Part shown: positions 1-5,896 of the stretch, piece by piece | Layout of the letters: each line of letters begins with the position of its first letter | Position numbering within the stretch: position 1 is the first letter of the stretch | NCBI GenBank assembly: GCA_938039765.1 | Contig: CALHTV010000068.1 | Span: 1-7,471 of the forward strand | Reading direction: 5' to 3' | Source: an uncultured Dictyoglomus sp. | GTDB lineage: Bacteria > Dictyoglomota > Dictyoglomia > Dictyoglomales > Dictyoglomaceae | Length of the DNA: 7,471 nt | Notes under the pieces: generated by a model | Told to the model about the DNA's origin: nothing | Databases searched by the model: none | Seen by the model: the letters and a program-made list of their open reading frames with translations, nothing else | Translations under genes and position numbers: made by a program

Positions 1-306
1 GAATACCTTCACTCTACTCCTTATTCCTTAGACAAATATCCTCGAGAACTTTTAATAAAATATTTGAAAAACATTCATATAAGAGATTATGACGGTCAAA
101 GTTTCGATGATGAGGGAAAAAGAAGATACTTAAAACTAGGAGAAGGGTTAATCAATTTTAAAGAACTACTAGCTAAAATTATAGGGCTTGGATATAATGG
201 ACCTTTAACTCTAGAAACAGTTTTTGACAATAAAATAGAGGATCTTAAATATAGTAGAGAATTTATTTTAAAAAACCTATCTCAAATATCATTTGCCTCG
301 GGATAA
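1..306 (+). CDS. Sugar phosphate isomerase/epimerase, C-terminal fragment (5' end outside window)
   Basis: The frame is open from the first base, so the TTG at 64 is an internal Leu codon and not the start. About 101 residues are visible. The C-terminal part carries the pattern of the xylose-isomerase-like/AP-endonuclease-2 TIM barrel: a strand with NIHIRDYDG, then LGEGLINFKELL, then LGYNGPLTLE. In this family (known) the His of the NIH-D element and the Glu of the LTLE strand commonly lie by the metal or substrate site. Members isomerise, epimerise or dehydrate sugars and inositols, or act as endonuclease IV. The GEG-(F)-LL-GY-GPLTLE pattern favours the sugar group. The exact substrate cannot be told from this fragment. 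The last 25 bases overlap the 3' end of pheA on the other strand, and I see no terminator between the two genes. Confidence 0.8.
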   Translation, partial: EYLHSTPYSLDKYPRELLIKYLKNIHIRDYDGQSFDDEGKRRYLKLGEGLINFKELLAKIIGLGYNGPLTLETVFDNKIEDLKYSREFILKNLSQISFASG

Positions 307-1355
307 GACCCTAAAATCTTAAAATCTAAACACTCCTCTTTAACTTCCTCTAAAGCTTTACTCACTCTCTCCTCAAAGATATGCCCTTGAAAATCTACAA
401 AAAATCTGTATTCAAAAGGTTTAGAAGGCACAGGTCTAGATTGAATTAGGGTCATGTTTAAATTATAGTCATGTAAAGGTCTTAATGCTCGATACAAAGC
501 TCCAGCCTGATGTTTCACAGAGAAAATAATTGATGTCTTATCTCTACCAGAAGGTTTAGGTATTTCTTTACCTAGAACTAAAAATCTTGTTTTATTATTC
601 CAATAGTCTTGAATATTTTCAGCTAGTATCTTCAATCCAAAAATATCAGCCGCAAAACTACTTGCTATAGCAGCACTCCCTTTTTCGCTTTTAACTATCA
701 TAGCTGCATAACTTGTACTTGATGTAGGAACCTCCTCTACCTTAGGCAAATTTTGCCTCAACCATCTCCTACATTGGGCTAATGCCTGAGGATGAGAATA
801 AACTTTTTCAATTTTTACTAAAGAATCTTCTGCTGATATTAAAGAGTGTCTAACATCAAGGTACACTTCTCCTATTACTTTTCTAGTAGTAATTGCTAAT
901 AAATCCATTGTGCTTCCCACAGTTCCTTCCATAGAGTTTTCTATAGGAACTACAGCATAGTCTGCCCCTTCCTCTAAAGCCTTAAATATATCTTCCACTG
1001 TGGGAAAAGGAACAAAATTAACTCCCTCTCCAAAGAATTTCACTGCTGCTTGATGAGTAAAACTTCCCTCAGGTCCCAAAAAAAGTACCTTGATCCTTTC
1101 TTCTAAAGCCCTTGAATAACTTATAATAGTTCTAAAAATGGCTAATATAGCTTCTGAAGATAATGGACCTTTATTTTCTTCAATAATTTTTTCCAAAACT
1201 TCTCTTTCTCGAGAGAGATCAAAAACAGGATAGTTATTTTTCTCTTTCCACTCCTTAATTCTAAGCACAATTTCTGCCCTCTTATTCAGAAGTTCTAATA
1301 TTTCCTTATCTAACTCACTAATCTTATTCCTAAGTTTTTCTAACTCTTCCATCAT
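282..1355 (-). CDS. pheA: Bifunctional chorismate mutase / prephenate dehydratase (P-protein)
   Basis: This cytoplasmic enzyme converts chorismate to prephenate and then to phenylpyruvate in phenylalanine synthesis. It has 357 residues, a normal length for the fusion. Residues 1-88 are an AroQ chorismate mutase with counterparts of the E. coli catalytic set: R9, R26, K37, D46, R49, E50 and S81. E85 stands where E. coli has Q88, a common AroQ alternative. Residues 89-265 are the dehydratase: LGPEGSFT (93-100), VPIENSMEGTVGST (136-149), SHPQAL (187-192), TSSTSYAA (211-218) and NKTRF (254-258, catalytic Thr256). Residues 272-352 are an ACT domain with GAL (285-287) and QSRP (305-308) where the phenylalanine-sensing motif is usually ESRP, so feedback inhibition by Phe is likely but slightly altered. 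Two adjacent ATGs (1355 and 1352) both suit the GAGGAG ribosome site at 1361-1366. It has its own promoter and a short leader, so no attenuator or T-box is visible. Confidence 0.96.
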   Translation of the reverse strand: MMEELEKLRNKISELDKEILELLNKRAEIVLRIKEWKEKNNYPVFDLSREREVLEKIIEENKGPLSSEAILAIFRTIISYSRALEERIKVLFLGPEGSFTHQAAVKFFGEGVNFVPFPTVEDIFKALEEGADYAVVPIENSMEGTVGSTMDLLAITTRKVIGEVYLDVRHSLISAEDSLVKIEKVYSHPQALAQCRRWLRQNLPKVEEVPTSSTSYAAMIVKSEKGSAAIASSFAADIFGLKILAENIQDYWNNKTRFLVLGKEIPKPSGRDKTSIIFSVKHQAGALYRALRPLHDYNLNMTLIQSRPVPSKPFEYRFFVDFQGHIFEERVSKALEEVKEECLDFKILGSYPEANDI

Positions 1356-1386
1356 TGTATCTCCTCAAATATCTCATATTTTTTAG

Positions 1387-1415
1387 ATTTTATAAGAATA
1401 TCTTTCAACGGTCAA
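1387..1415 (-). promoter_or_regulatory. Sigma-70-like promoter of pheA
   Basis: On the minus strand, TTGACC (1415-1410) is followed by exactly 17 bases and TAAAAT (1392-1387). These match the -35 consensus at 5 of 6 and the -10 at 5 of 6. Transcription would begin near 1380, leaving a leader of about 25 bases that contains the ribosome site. The -35 box lies 2 bases from the -35 box of the divergent transporter promoter. No start-site data are available, so this is a motif-based call. Confidence 0.7.
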
Positions 1416-1417
1416 TA

Positions 1418-1446
1418 TTGCTTTTCTTTTAAAGCTAATTTAAAAT
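1418..1446 (+). promoter_or_regulatory. Sigma-70-like promoter of the sugar-transporter operon
   Basis: TTGCTT (1418-1423), a 17-base spacer and TAAAAT (1441-1446) form a promoter with a weak -35 (3 of 6) and a good -10 (5 of 6). The start site would be near 1453, with about 40 bases of leader before the permease ATG. The weaker -35 suits a regulated promoter. Part of the spacer and the -10 fall within an AT-only inverted repeat (TTTTAAA 1427-1433, TTTAAAA 1439-1445), which may be chance in such AT-rich DNA. Confidence 0.6.
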
Positions 1447-1458
1447 AAATTGTGAAAC

Positions 1459-1478
1459 AAAAGATAACGTAAACTTTT
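1459..1478 (+). promoter_or_regulatory. Candidate LacI-family-type operator, downstream of the transporter start site
   Basis: This is a 20-bp imperfect palindrome: AAAAG, three bases, ACGT, three bases, CTTTT, with 8 of 10 symmetric pairs matching and a central CG. LacI/GalR-family operators (known) are typically 14-20 bp palindromes around a central CG. The position, about +6 to +25 from the predicted start and just before the ribosome site, is a classic repressor position. No regulator gene is in the window, so the protein that would bind is unknown. In AT-rich DNA a match of this quality could occur by chance. Confidence 0.4.
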
Positions 1479-1481
1479 TAA

Positions 1482-1489
1482 GAGGGGAG
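1482..1489 (+). promoter_or_regulatory. Ribosome binding site that decides the permease start
   Basis: GAGGGGAG ends directly against the TTG at 1490, too close to serve it, but is suitably placed for the ATG at 1493. The ATG is therefore preferred and the extra N-terminal Met is dropped. Confidence 0.7.
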
Positions 1490-1492
1490 TTG

Positions 1493-2452
1493 ATGAAGAT
1501 AAAATCTAATAAACCAATAAAAATAAGGAAATTTTATTTTCGTGAACTTAACATATTAATTGCTCTTATCGTGTTATCTGTGTTTATTACTGTTATGAAT
1601 CCTAAATTTATAACTCCTTTCAATCTTCAGGTAGTTGCAAGACAAATTGCTATATACGGTTTACTAGCTATTGGAGAAACTTTAATAATTATAGGAGGAG
1701 GTATCGATCTTTCTGTAGGTTCTCTTGTAGCTTTAACAGGAGTTCTTGTGGCCTTATTTATGAAAAATGGAATAGACATGATTATAGCAATAATACTAGT
1801 TTTAATCATATCATCCCTTATAGGGCTTTGGCATGGTTTCTTTGTTACAAAATTGAATGTGCCTCCTTTTATTATAACTTTAGGAACTTTAACAGCAGCA
1901 AGAGGATTTGCTTCTGTAATTACAAAGGGTTGGCCTATTATAGGTCTACCGGAAAAATTCTTCTTTATAGGACAAGGATATATTTGGGGGATTCCTTTTC
2001 CAACATTAATATTTATTGCCTTTGCTCTTTTAGCTTTTTTCATTACTAAATATACTGTTTTAGGCAGAAATTTATATGCTGTAGGAGGCAATATTGAGGC
2101 TGCAAGACTTTCAGGTGTAGATGTAGATAAAGTAAGAATTTTTACCTATGTTTTTAGCTCTTTTTTGGCTGGAATTACAGGTATAATTATAGCCTCAAGA
2201 CTTAGTCAAGGCCAAGCAGGAGTGGGAGGAGGATATGAATTAAGCGCAATAGCAGCAGCAGTAATTGGAGGGACTTCTCTTTCAGGTGGAGAAGGTACAA
2301 TTTTAGGAACTGTTATTGGTGCAAGTATTATGTCGGTAATCCACAATGGACTTATACTTCTTGAAATATCATCATATTGGCATGATGTAGTAATGGGACT
2401 TGTAATTGTAACCGCAGTCACAATAGATATTTGGAGAAAGAAAAAAAGATAA
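1493..2452 (+). CDS. CUT2 (ribose/xylose/galactose-type) sugar ABC transporter permease
   Basis: This inner-membrane subunit probably forms a homodimeric channel with the ATPase encoded at 3623-5110. It has 319 residues, typical of RbsC/XylH/MglC proteins. After a basic N-terminus (RKFYFRELN) come about eight to ten hydrophobic segments, the first at about 20-36 (Leu/Ile/Val-rich). Family hallmarks are visible: GIDLSVGS (70-77), LNVPPFIITLGT (121-132), the cytoplasmic coupling loop GGNIEAARLSGVDVDKVR (198-215), and the glycine-rich GGTSLSGGEGTILGT-(I)-G stretch near 259-276 followed by HNG (284-286). It is the first gene of the operon, about 40 bases from the predicted promoter. The order permease, binding protein, ATPase is unusual: the binding protein more often sits at an end of CUT2 operons. 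The substrate cannot be read from the permease. Confidence 0.95.
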   Translation: MKIKSNKPIKIRKFYFRELNILIALIVLSVFITVMNPKFITPFNLQVVARQIAIYGLLAIGETLIIIGGGIDLSVGSLVALTGVLVALFMKNGIDMIIAIILVLIISSLIGLWHGFFVTKLNVPPFIITLGTLTAARGFASVITKGWPIIGLPEKFFFIGQGYIWGIPFPTLIFIAFALLAFFITKYTVLGRNLYAVGGNIEAARLSGVDVDKVRIFTYVFSSFLAGITGIIIASRLSQGQAGVGGGYELSAIAAAVIGGTSLSGGEGTILGTVIGASIMSVIHNGLILLEISSYWHDVVMGLVIVTAVTIDIWRKKKR

Positions 2453-2481
2453 ATAATTTAAATTGGGGGTGGGAAAAGGCA

Positions 2482-2559
2482 ATGTTCCAAATTCTTGCTA
2501 TCTCCTTCTCTAAAAATTCATGCAAAGGGGAGGGTTATCTATGCGTAAAGTTTTGTTAG
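2482..2559 (+). CDS. Possible 25-residue leader peptide before the binding-protein gene (speculative)
   Basis: An ATG at 2482 follows a G-rich stretch (GGGGGTGGG, 2465-2473) at a spacing of 8 bases, and opens a 25-codon frame beginning MFQILAISFSK and ending TAG at 2557-2559. It runs through the ribosome site and start codon of the binding-protein gene (2541) in another frame, so translating it could couple to, or unmask, that start. The frame is short and chance alone could produce it. Nothing in the peptide is recognisable. It is listed because the 88 bases between permease and binding-protein genes otherwise hold no gene. Confidence 0.18.
   Translation: MFQILAISFSKNSCKGEGYLCVKFC
2525..2534 (+). 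promoter_or_regulatory. Ribosome binding site that decides the binding-protein start, possibly masked by a stem
   Basis: The purine run AAGGGGAGGG lies 6 bases before the ATG at 2541 and inside any protein begun at the upstream in-frame ATG at 2520, which has no ribosome site of its own. Start 2541 also places the signal peptide correctly. Bases 2501-2507 (TCTCCTT) can pair with 2525-2531 (AAGGGGA), with one G-U wobble and a 17-base loop, which would cover the ribosome site. The stem is weak for a thermophile. Confidence 0.6.
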
Positions 2560-3557
2560 GTATTTTGATTATGCTGATTCCTTTCATATTTTCAACAGCT
2601 TATTCTAAAGAGATCCACGTAGCAGTCATAGGTAAATCAGTACACCCATATTGGGCAGAGGTAGAACTTGGAGTTAAAAAAGCAGCTCAAGATTTAGGAG
2701 TAAAAGCTACATTCTTTGTGCCTCAAAAAGAAGATATCCCAGCTCAAATTGCTCAAATGGAATCCTTTATAGCTATGGGAGTAGACGGAATAGCTATTGC
2801 TCCTTCTGATCCTACTGCTATTGCTCCAACCATTGAAAAAGCTATGGCTAAAGGCATACCTGTAATTACCTTGGATACTGATGCTCCTCAAAGCAAGAGA
2901 CTCATTTACATAGGTACAGATAATTATTCAGCAGGAAAAATAGCAGGAATGGTAATGAATGATCTCCTAGGGATAAAGGGTGGTAAAGTAGCAATAGGAA
3001 CAGGATCCTTAACAGCGATGAACTCTTTAGAAAGAATGAGAGGTTTTATGGATGGTATAGCCTCCAACAAGAGAATAGTTGTAGTAACTAAGCCAGCTCT
3101 TTGTGATTTTGAGGATACAGGAAGAGCAGTAACTTTAGCCGAACAAGCCCTATTAACCTATCCTGACTTAAGAGGTTTCTTTGGGGTCTACGCATTCAAT
3201 GGACCTGCAGCAGCTAAAGCAGTAAAATCTGCGAAAAAAGTTGGTCAAGTTATTATTGTATGCTTCGATACTACACCAGAACATATGCAACTTATTAAAG
3301 AAGGAGTCATAGCTGCTACAGTAGGACAAAGACCATATATGATGGGATATAAGAGTGTAGAAGTTTTAACTAAAATGGCCCAAAAAGGTGTAGCTGCAAC
3401 CCTTAAGGAGCTTCCAGCTAACAGAATAATAGATACTGGAGTAGATGTGGTAGCAGCAGATAAATATATAAAAACTATAAAAAGTGTACAAGCTTTAACT
3501 GTAGAACAGTATAGAAAGAAATTACAAGAACTTGGCATTCCTGTACAAGGATGGTAG
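2541..3557 (+). CDS. Periplasmic sugar-binding protein of the CUT2 transporter (RbsB-like, Peripla_BP_4)
   Basis: This exported protein captures the sugar and delivers it to the permease. It has 338 residues. A signal peptide spans 1-22 (MRK, a Leu/Ile-rich core, probable cleavage after AYS). There is no lipobox Cys, so it is likely soluble and periplasmic. The mature part is a two-lobed type I binding fold. By hand alignment with E. coli RbsB, several ligand contacts are kept: D112 (RbsB D89), R165 (R141), F190 (F164), N220 (N190), D243 (D215) and Q263 (Q235). Others differ: H35, Y37 and W38 replace N13, F15 and F16, and T113 replaces R90. This suggests a monosaccharide other than ribose, though which one is not determinable. 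A strong hairpin follows the gene and may protect its message so that binding protein exceeds the membrane subunits. Confidence 0.94.
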   Translation: MRKVLLGILIMLIPFIFSTAYSKEIHVAVIGKSVHPYWAEVELGVKKAAQDLGVKATFFVPQKEDIPAQIAQMESFIAMGVDGIAIAPSDPTAIAPTIEKAMAKGIPVITLDTDAPQSKRLIYIGTDNYSAGKIAGMVMNDLLGIKGGKVAIGTGSLTAMNSLERMRGFMDGIASNKRIVVVTKPALCDFEDTGRAVTLAEQALLTYPDLRGFFGVYAFNGPAAAKAVKSAKKVGQVIIVCFDTTPEHMQLIKEGVIAATVGQRPYMMGYKSVEVLTKMAQKGVAATLKELPANRIIDTGVDVVAADKYIKTIKSVQALTVEQYRKKLQELGIPVQGW

Positions 3558-3574
3558 TTAGGTAAGTTAAAGAA

Positions 3575-3599
3575 GGGGAGAGGGAAAAACCCTCTCCCC
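3575..3599 (+). promoter_or_regulatory. Intercistronic hairpin after the binding-protein gene
   Basis: GGGGAGAGGG (3575-3584) and CCCTCTCCCC (3590-3599) form a perfect 10-bp, GC-rich stem around a loop of five A. It sits in the 65-base gap between the binding-protein stop and the ATPase start. Only AAATTT follows, not a U-tract, so it is a poor full terminator. Such stems after binding-protein genes are known to block 3' exonucleases or partly terminate, giving high binding protein and low ATPase. In this AT-rich window the pure G/C-A/T block stands out. The ATPase ribosome site (AAGGAGG, 3607-3613) lies beyond it and stays exposed. Confidence 0.75.
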
Positions 3600-3622
3600 A
3601 AATTTCAAGGAGGCACTCAAAA

Positions 3623-5110
3623 ATGAATCAAGAATTGATCTTAAAAATGGAAAAAATTTCAAAGAGTTTCCCTGGAGTACAAGCTCTTTCCGATGTAGAT
3701 CTAGAAGTCTTCAAGGGAGAGATTTTAGCACTTGTTGGAGAAAATGGTGCAGGAAAATCTACTCTTATGAAAATATTAACTGGGGTTTATCAAAAAGATA
3801 AAGGTAGAATAATATTTAAAGGCAAAGAAATAAACCCTCAAAATCCCCATGAAGCTCAAAAATTAGGCATTTCAATCATTTATCAGGAGTTTAATCTAGC
3901 CCCTAATTTAGATATTGCAACAAATATATTCTTAGGAAATGAGCCTCGAAAAGGAAAAATAATCAAGCTCTTTGACTATCATAAAGCTTTTCAAGAATCT
4001 TATAAACTTTTAAATCTTCTGACTTTAAATTTATCCCCTGACACTCTAGTAAAAGATCTTACTGTTGCCCAGCAACAAATGGTCGAAATTGCTAAAGCCC
4101 TCGCTCAAAAATCAGAACTTATCATAATGGATGAACCTACGTCAGCCTTGGCAGGAAAGGAAGTACAGAAATTATTCGAAATTATGAAAAAATTAAAAGA
4201 AGAAAGAATTTCTATAATATTTATAACCCACCGTCTAGAAGAAGTCTTTGAGATCGCAGATAGAATAATTGTATTAAGAGATGGTAAAAGGGTTGGAGAA
4301 TTACCTGCTCAGAAAGACAAGTATGATGAAGTTATTAAAATGATGGTAGGAAGAGAAGTAAGCGTAGCTCCAAAACCACCTACTAAGCAAGATACTATAA
4401 TTTTAGAGGTGAAAAATCTCTCTTCTAAAAAGATTAAGAATATTTCCTTCTATTTAAAGAAGGGAGAAGTTTTGGGTATTGCTGGACTTGTAGGTTCAGG
4501 GAGAACAGAAATAATAAGAGCAATATTTGGAGCTGATCCTAAAATATATGGAGAAATTTACTTAGATGGGAAAAAGGTAGAGATAAATTCGCCTAAAGAC
4601 GCAATTAAATTAGGAATAGGTCTAGTTCCTGAGGATAGAAAATTACAAGGCCTTATATTAAATATGGCTGTTTTTGAAAATATTTCTCTTGCCTCTTTGA
4701 AATACTTATTTCCAAACGGAATCATTAAGTCTGCCCTAGAGTATACTTTAGCCCAAAAATTTGTTGAAAAACTCCAAATAAAAACTCCAAGTATATTTCA
4801 AAAAGTAGTAAATCTTTCTGGAGGAAACCAACAAAAAGTAGTTTTAGCTAAATGGCTAGCTTTAAGACCTAAAATTCTAATATTAGATGAACCTACAAGA
4901 GGAATAGATGTAGGTGCAAAAGCAGAGATACATAAATTAATAGGTGAAATGGCAAAAGAAGGAATTGGTATAATTCTAATATCTTCAGAACTTCCTGAAA
5001 TTCTTGCCCTCTCTGATAGAATACTAGTAGTTTCTAAAGGAAGAATAACTGCTGAACTTACGAAAGAAGAAGCTACTCAAGAAAAGATAATGCAATATGC
5101 AATAATTTAG
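3623..5110 (+). CDS. CUT2 sugar ABC transporter, duplicated ATPase (RbsA/MglA/XylG-like)
   Basis: This cytoplasmic ATPase drives import through the permease encoded at 1493-2452. Its 495 residues form two fused nucleotide-binding domains, the usual CUT2 arrangement and length. Domain 1 (about 5-245): Walker A GENGAGKST (39-47), Q-loop YQEF (87-90), signature LTVAQQQ (146-152, family-typical non-canonical form), Walker B LIIMDEPTS (166-174), switch His203. Domain 2 (about 258-495): degenerate Walker A GLVGSGRTE (288-296, Lys replaced by R294), full signature LSGGNQQ (398-404), Walker B ILILDEPTRGID (418-429), and SSELPE in place of the switch His. One good site is thus built from domain 1's Walker motifs and domain 2's signature, as known for the family. 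The ATG at 3623 has AAGGAGG 9 bases upstream. Confidence 0.97.
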   Translation: MNQELILKMEKISKSFPGVQALSDVDLEVFKGEILALVGENGAGKSTLMKILTGVYQKDKGRIIFKGKEINPQNPHEAQKLGISIIYQEFNLAPNLDIATNIFLGNEPRKGKIIKLFDYHKAFQESYKLLNLLTLNLSPDTLVKDLTVAQQQMVEIAKALAQKSELIIMDEPTSALAGKEVQKLFEIMKKLKEERISIIFITHRLEEVFEIADRIIVLRDGKRVGELPAQKDKYDEVIKMMVGREVSVAPKPPTKQDTIILEVKNLSSKKIKNISFYLKKGEVLGIAGLVGSGRTEIIRAIFGADPKIYGEIYLDGKKVEINSPKDAIKLGIGLVPEDRKLQGLILNMAVFENISLASLKYLFPNGIIKSALEYTLAQKFVEKLQIKTPSIFQKVVNLSGGNQQKVVLAKWLALRPKILILDEPTRGIDVGAKAEIHKLIGEMAKEGIGIILISSELPEILALSDRILVVSKGRITAELTKEEATQEKIMQYAII

Positions 5111-5154
5111 CTTTTGTAGTATATTTATTATATTTAGAAAAAGGAGGAAAACCT

Positions 5155-5856
5155 ATGTTAACTTATACCATCTTAATTACAGGTGCCTCTAAAGGTTTAG
5201 GATATTCCCTAACAAAACTTTATCTATCTAAAGGACACAAAGTTATAGCCACTTATAGAAAAAATTTAGAAAAACTTGAAGAACTAAAAGATAATCCTAA
5301 TGTAATTATCTGTCAAATGGACGTCTCAGAGGAAGACTCTGTAAAAAAAGCTTTTGAGTGTATAAGGGAAAAAACAAACCATATCGATATATTAATAAAC
5401 AATGCAGCAGTTTATTTAGAAGATCGTTCAAAAACTATTGAAAACATAGATATAGAAAAAGCTATTTTAACTCTAAATATAAACTCCATAGGTCCTTTAA
5501 GAGTATTAAAATATTTTTATAACTTGGTAGAAAAAGGAGCTAAAAAGTTAATTATTAACGTATCTTCAGAGGCAGGAAGTATATCAAATTGTTGGAGAGA
5601 TCGAGAATATGCCTATTGTATGTCTAAATCTGCTTTAAATATGCTCTCTGCTATATTGCAAAATTATAGCAAAACAAAAGGGATAAAAGTCCTATCTATA
5701 CACCCAGGCTGGATGAGAACAGATATGGGGGGTCCTGATGCAGACATATCTCCAGAAGAAGCAGCAGAGGGGATATATGAACTTTCTATGAAAAATTGGG
5801 ATGTAAATGATAAGAATATATATATGGATTATAAAGGAAATTTAATGTCTTGGTAA
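5155..5856 (+). CDS. Short-chain dehydrogenase/reductase (SDR), NAD(P)-dependent, C-factor-like
   Basis: This is a predicted cytoplasmic oxidoreductase of 233 residues, normal for a classical SDR. Visible motifs: cofactor-binding TGASKGLG (9-16); an Arg-Lys pair (35-36) after the second strand, which hints at NADP(H) preference; D56 in MDV; NNAA (82-85); and the catalytic tetrad N110, S138, Y154, K158 (YCMSK). HPGWMRTDMGG (183-193) and the short tail ending in GNLMSW resemble the C-factor/CsgA-like SDR branch, whose substrates are mostly unknown. The gene starts 44 bases after the ATPase stop with AAGGAGG at the right distance, and no convincing promoter lies between, so it is probably the last gene of the transporter operon. 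Action on the imported sugar or its product is an inference from position only. Confidence 0.93.
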   Translation: MLTYTILITGASKGLGYSLTKLYLSKGHKVIATYRKNLEKLEELKDNPNVIICQMDVSEEDSVKKAFECIREKTNHIDILINNAAVYLEDRSKTIENIDIEKAILTLNINSIGPLRVLKYFYNLVEKGAKKLIINVSSEAGSISNCWRDREYAYCMSKSALNMLSAILQNYSKTKGIKVLSIHPGWMRTDMGGPDADISPEEAAEGIYELSMKNWDVNDKNIYMDYKGNLMSW

Positions 5857-5896
5857 AAAAGTAGCAAGTCCCTATTTAGGGACTTGCTACTCTTAT
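5855..5896. terminator. Bidirectional intrinsic terminator between convergent operons
   Basis: AGTAGCAAGTCCCTA (5860-5874) and its exact reverse complement (5877-5891) give a stem of about 14 bp with a tight loop. It begins four bases after the SDR stop codon and ends five bases before the stop of the leftward gene. Read leftward, the stem is followed by six U (the A run 5855-5860), a textbook terminator. Read rightward, it is followed by UCUUAUCU, a weaker U-rich tail. One element thus ends both operons. Confidence 0.9.

Noticed and set aside
64..306. An 80-residue protein starting at the TTG at 64
   Set aside because: The frame is open to base 1 and the upstream residues continue the same domain; this is the end of a gene entering from the left, and TTG 64 has no ribosome site.
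1427..1445. Inverted repeat TTTTAAA / TTTAAAA over the transporter spacer and -10
   Set aside because: Made only of A and T with a 5-base centre, so chance is likely in this composition; mentioned with the promoter but not called an operator.
1490..1492. TTG as the permease start
   Set aside because: It touches the Shine-Dalgarno sequence; the next codon, ATG at 1493, has workable spacing.
1627..2091. Minus-strand reading frame of 154 codons opposite the permease
   Set aside because: Composition is Pro/Lys/Ile-rich without domain pattern, there is no ribosome site, and the permease on the other strand is certain; a shadow frame.
2520..2540. ATG at 2520 as the binding-protein start
   Set aside because: No ribosome site precedes it, the real one lies inside this extension, and it would add MQRGGLS before a standard signal peptide.
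3245..3601. Minus-strand reading frame of 118 codons opposite the binding-protein 3' end
   Set aside because: It begins inside the hairpin, shows no family motif, and mirrors a certain gene; a shadow frame. The same applies to 1828-2049 (+), 2206-2421 (-) and 2694-2891 (-).
3575..3606. Intrinsic terminator after the binding-protein gene
   Set aside because: The stem is strong but followed by AAATTT and not a U-tract; better read as a message-stabilising or partly terminating element.
3910..4520. Loss-of-function reading of the second ATPase domain because its P-loop Lys is Arg and its switch His is missing
   Set aside because: These changes are typical of the duplicated CUT2 ATPases and do not mark decay.
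5111..5134. Possible separate promoter for the SDR (TTGTAG, TATATT)
   Set aside because: The two boxes are only 9 bases apart, and no acceptable -35 lies 16-18 bases before TATATT.
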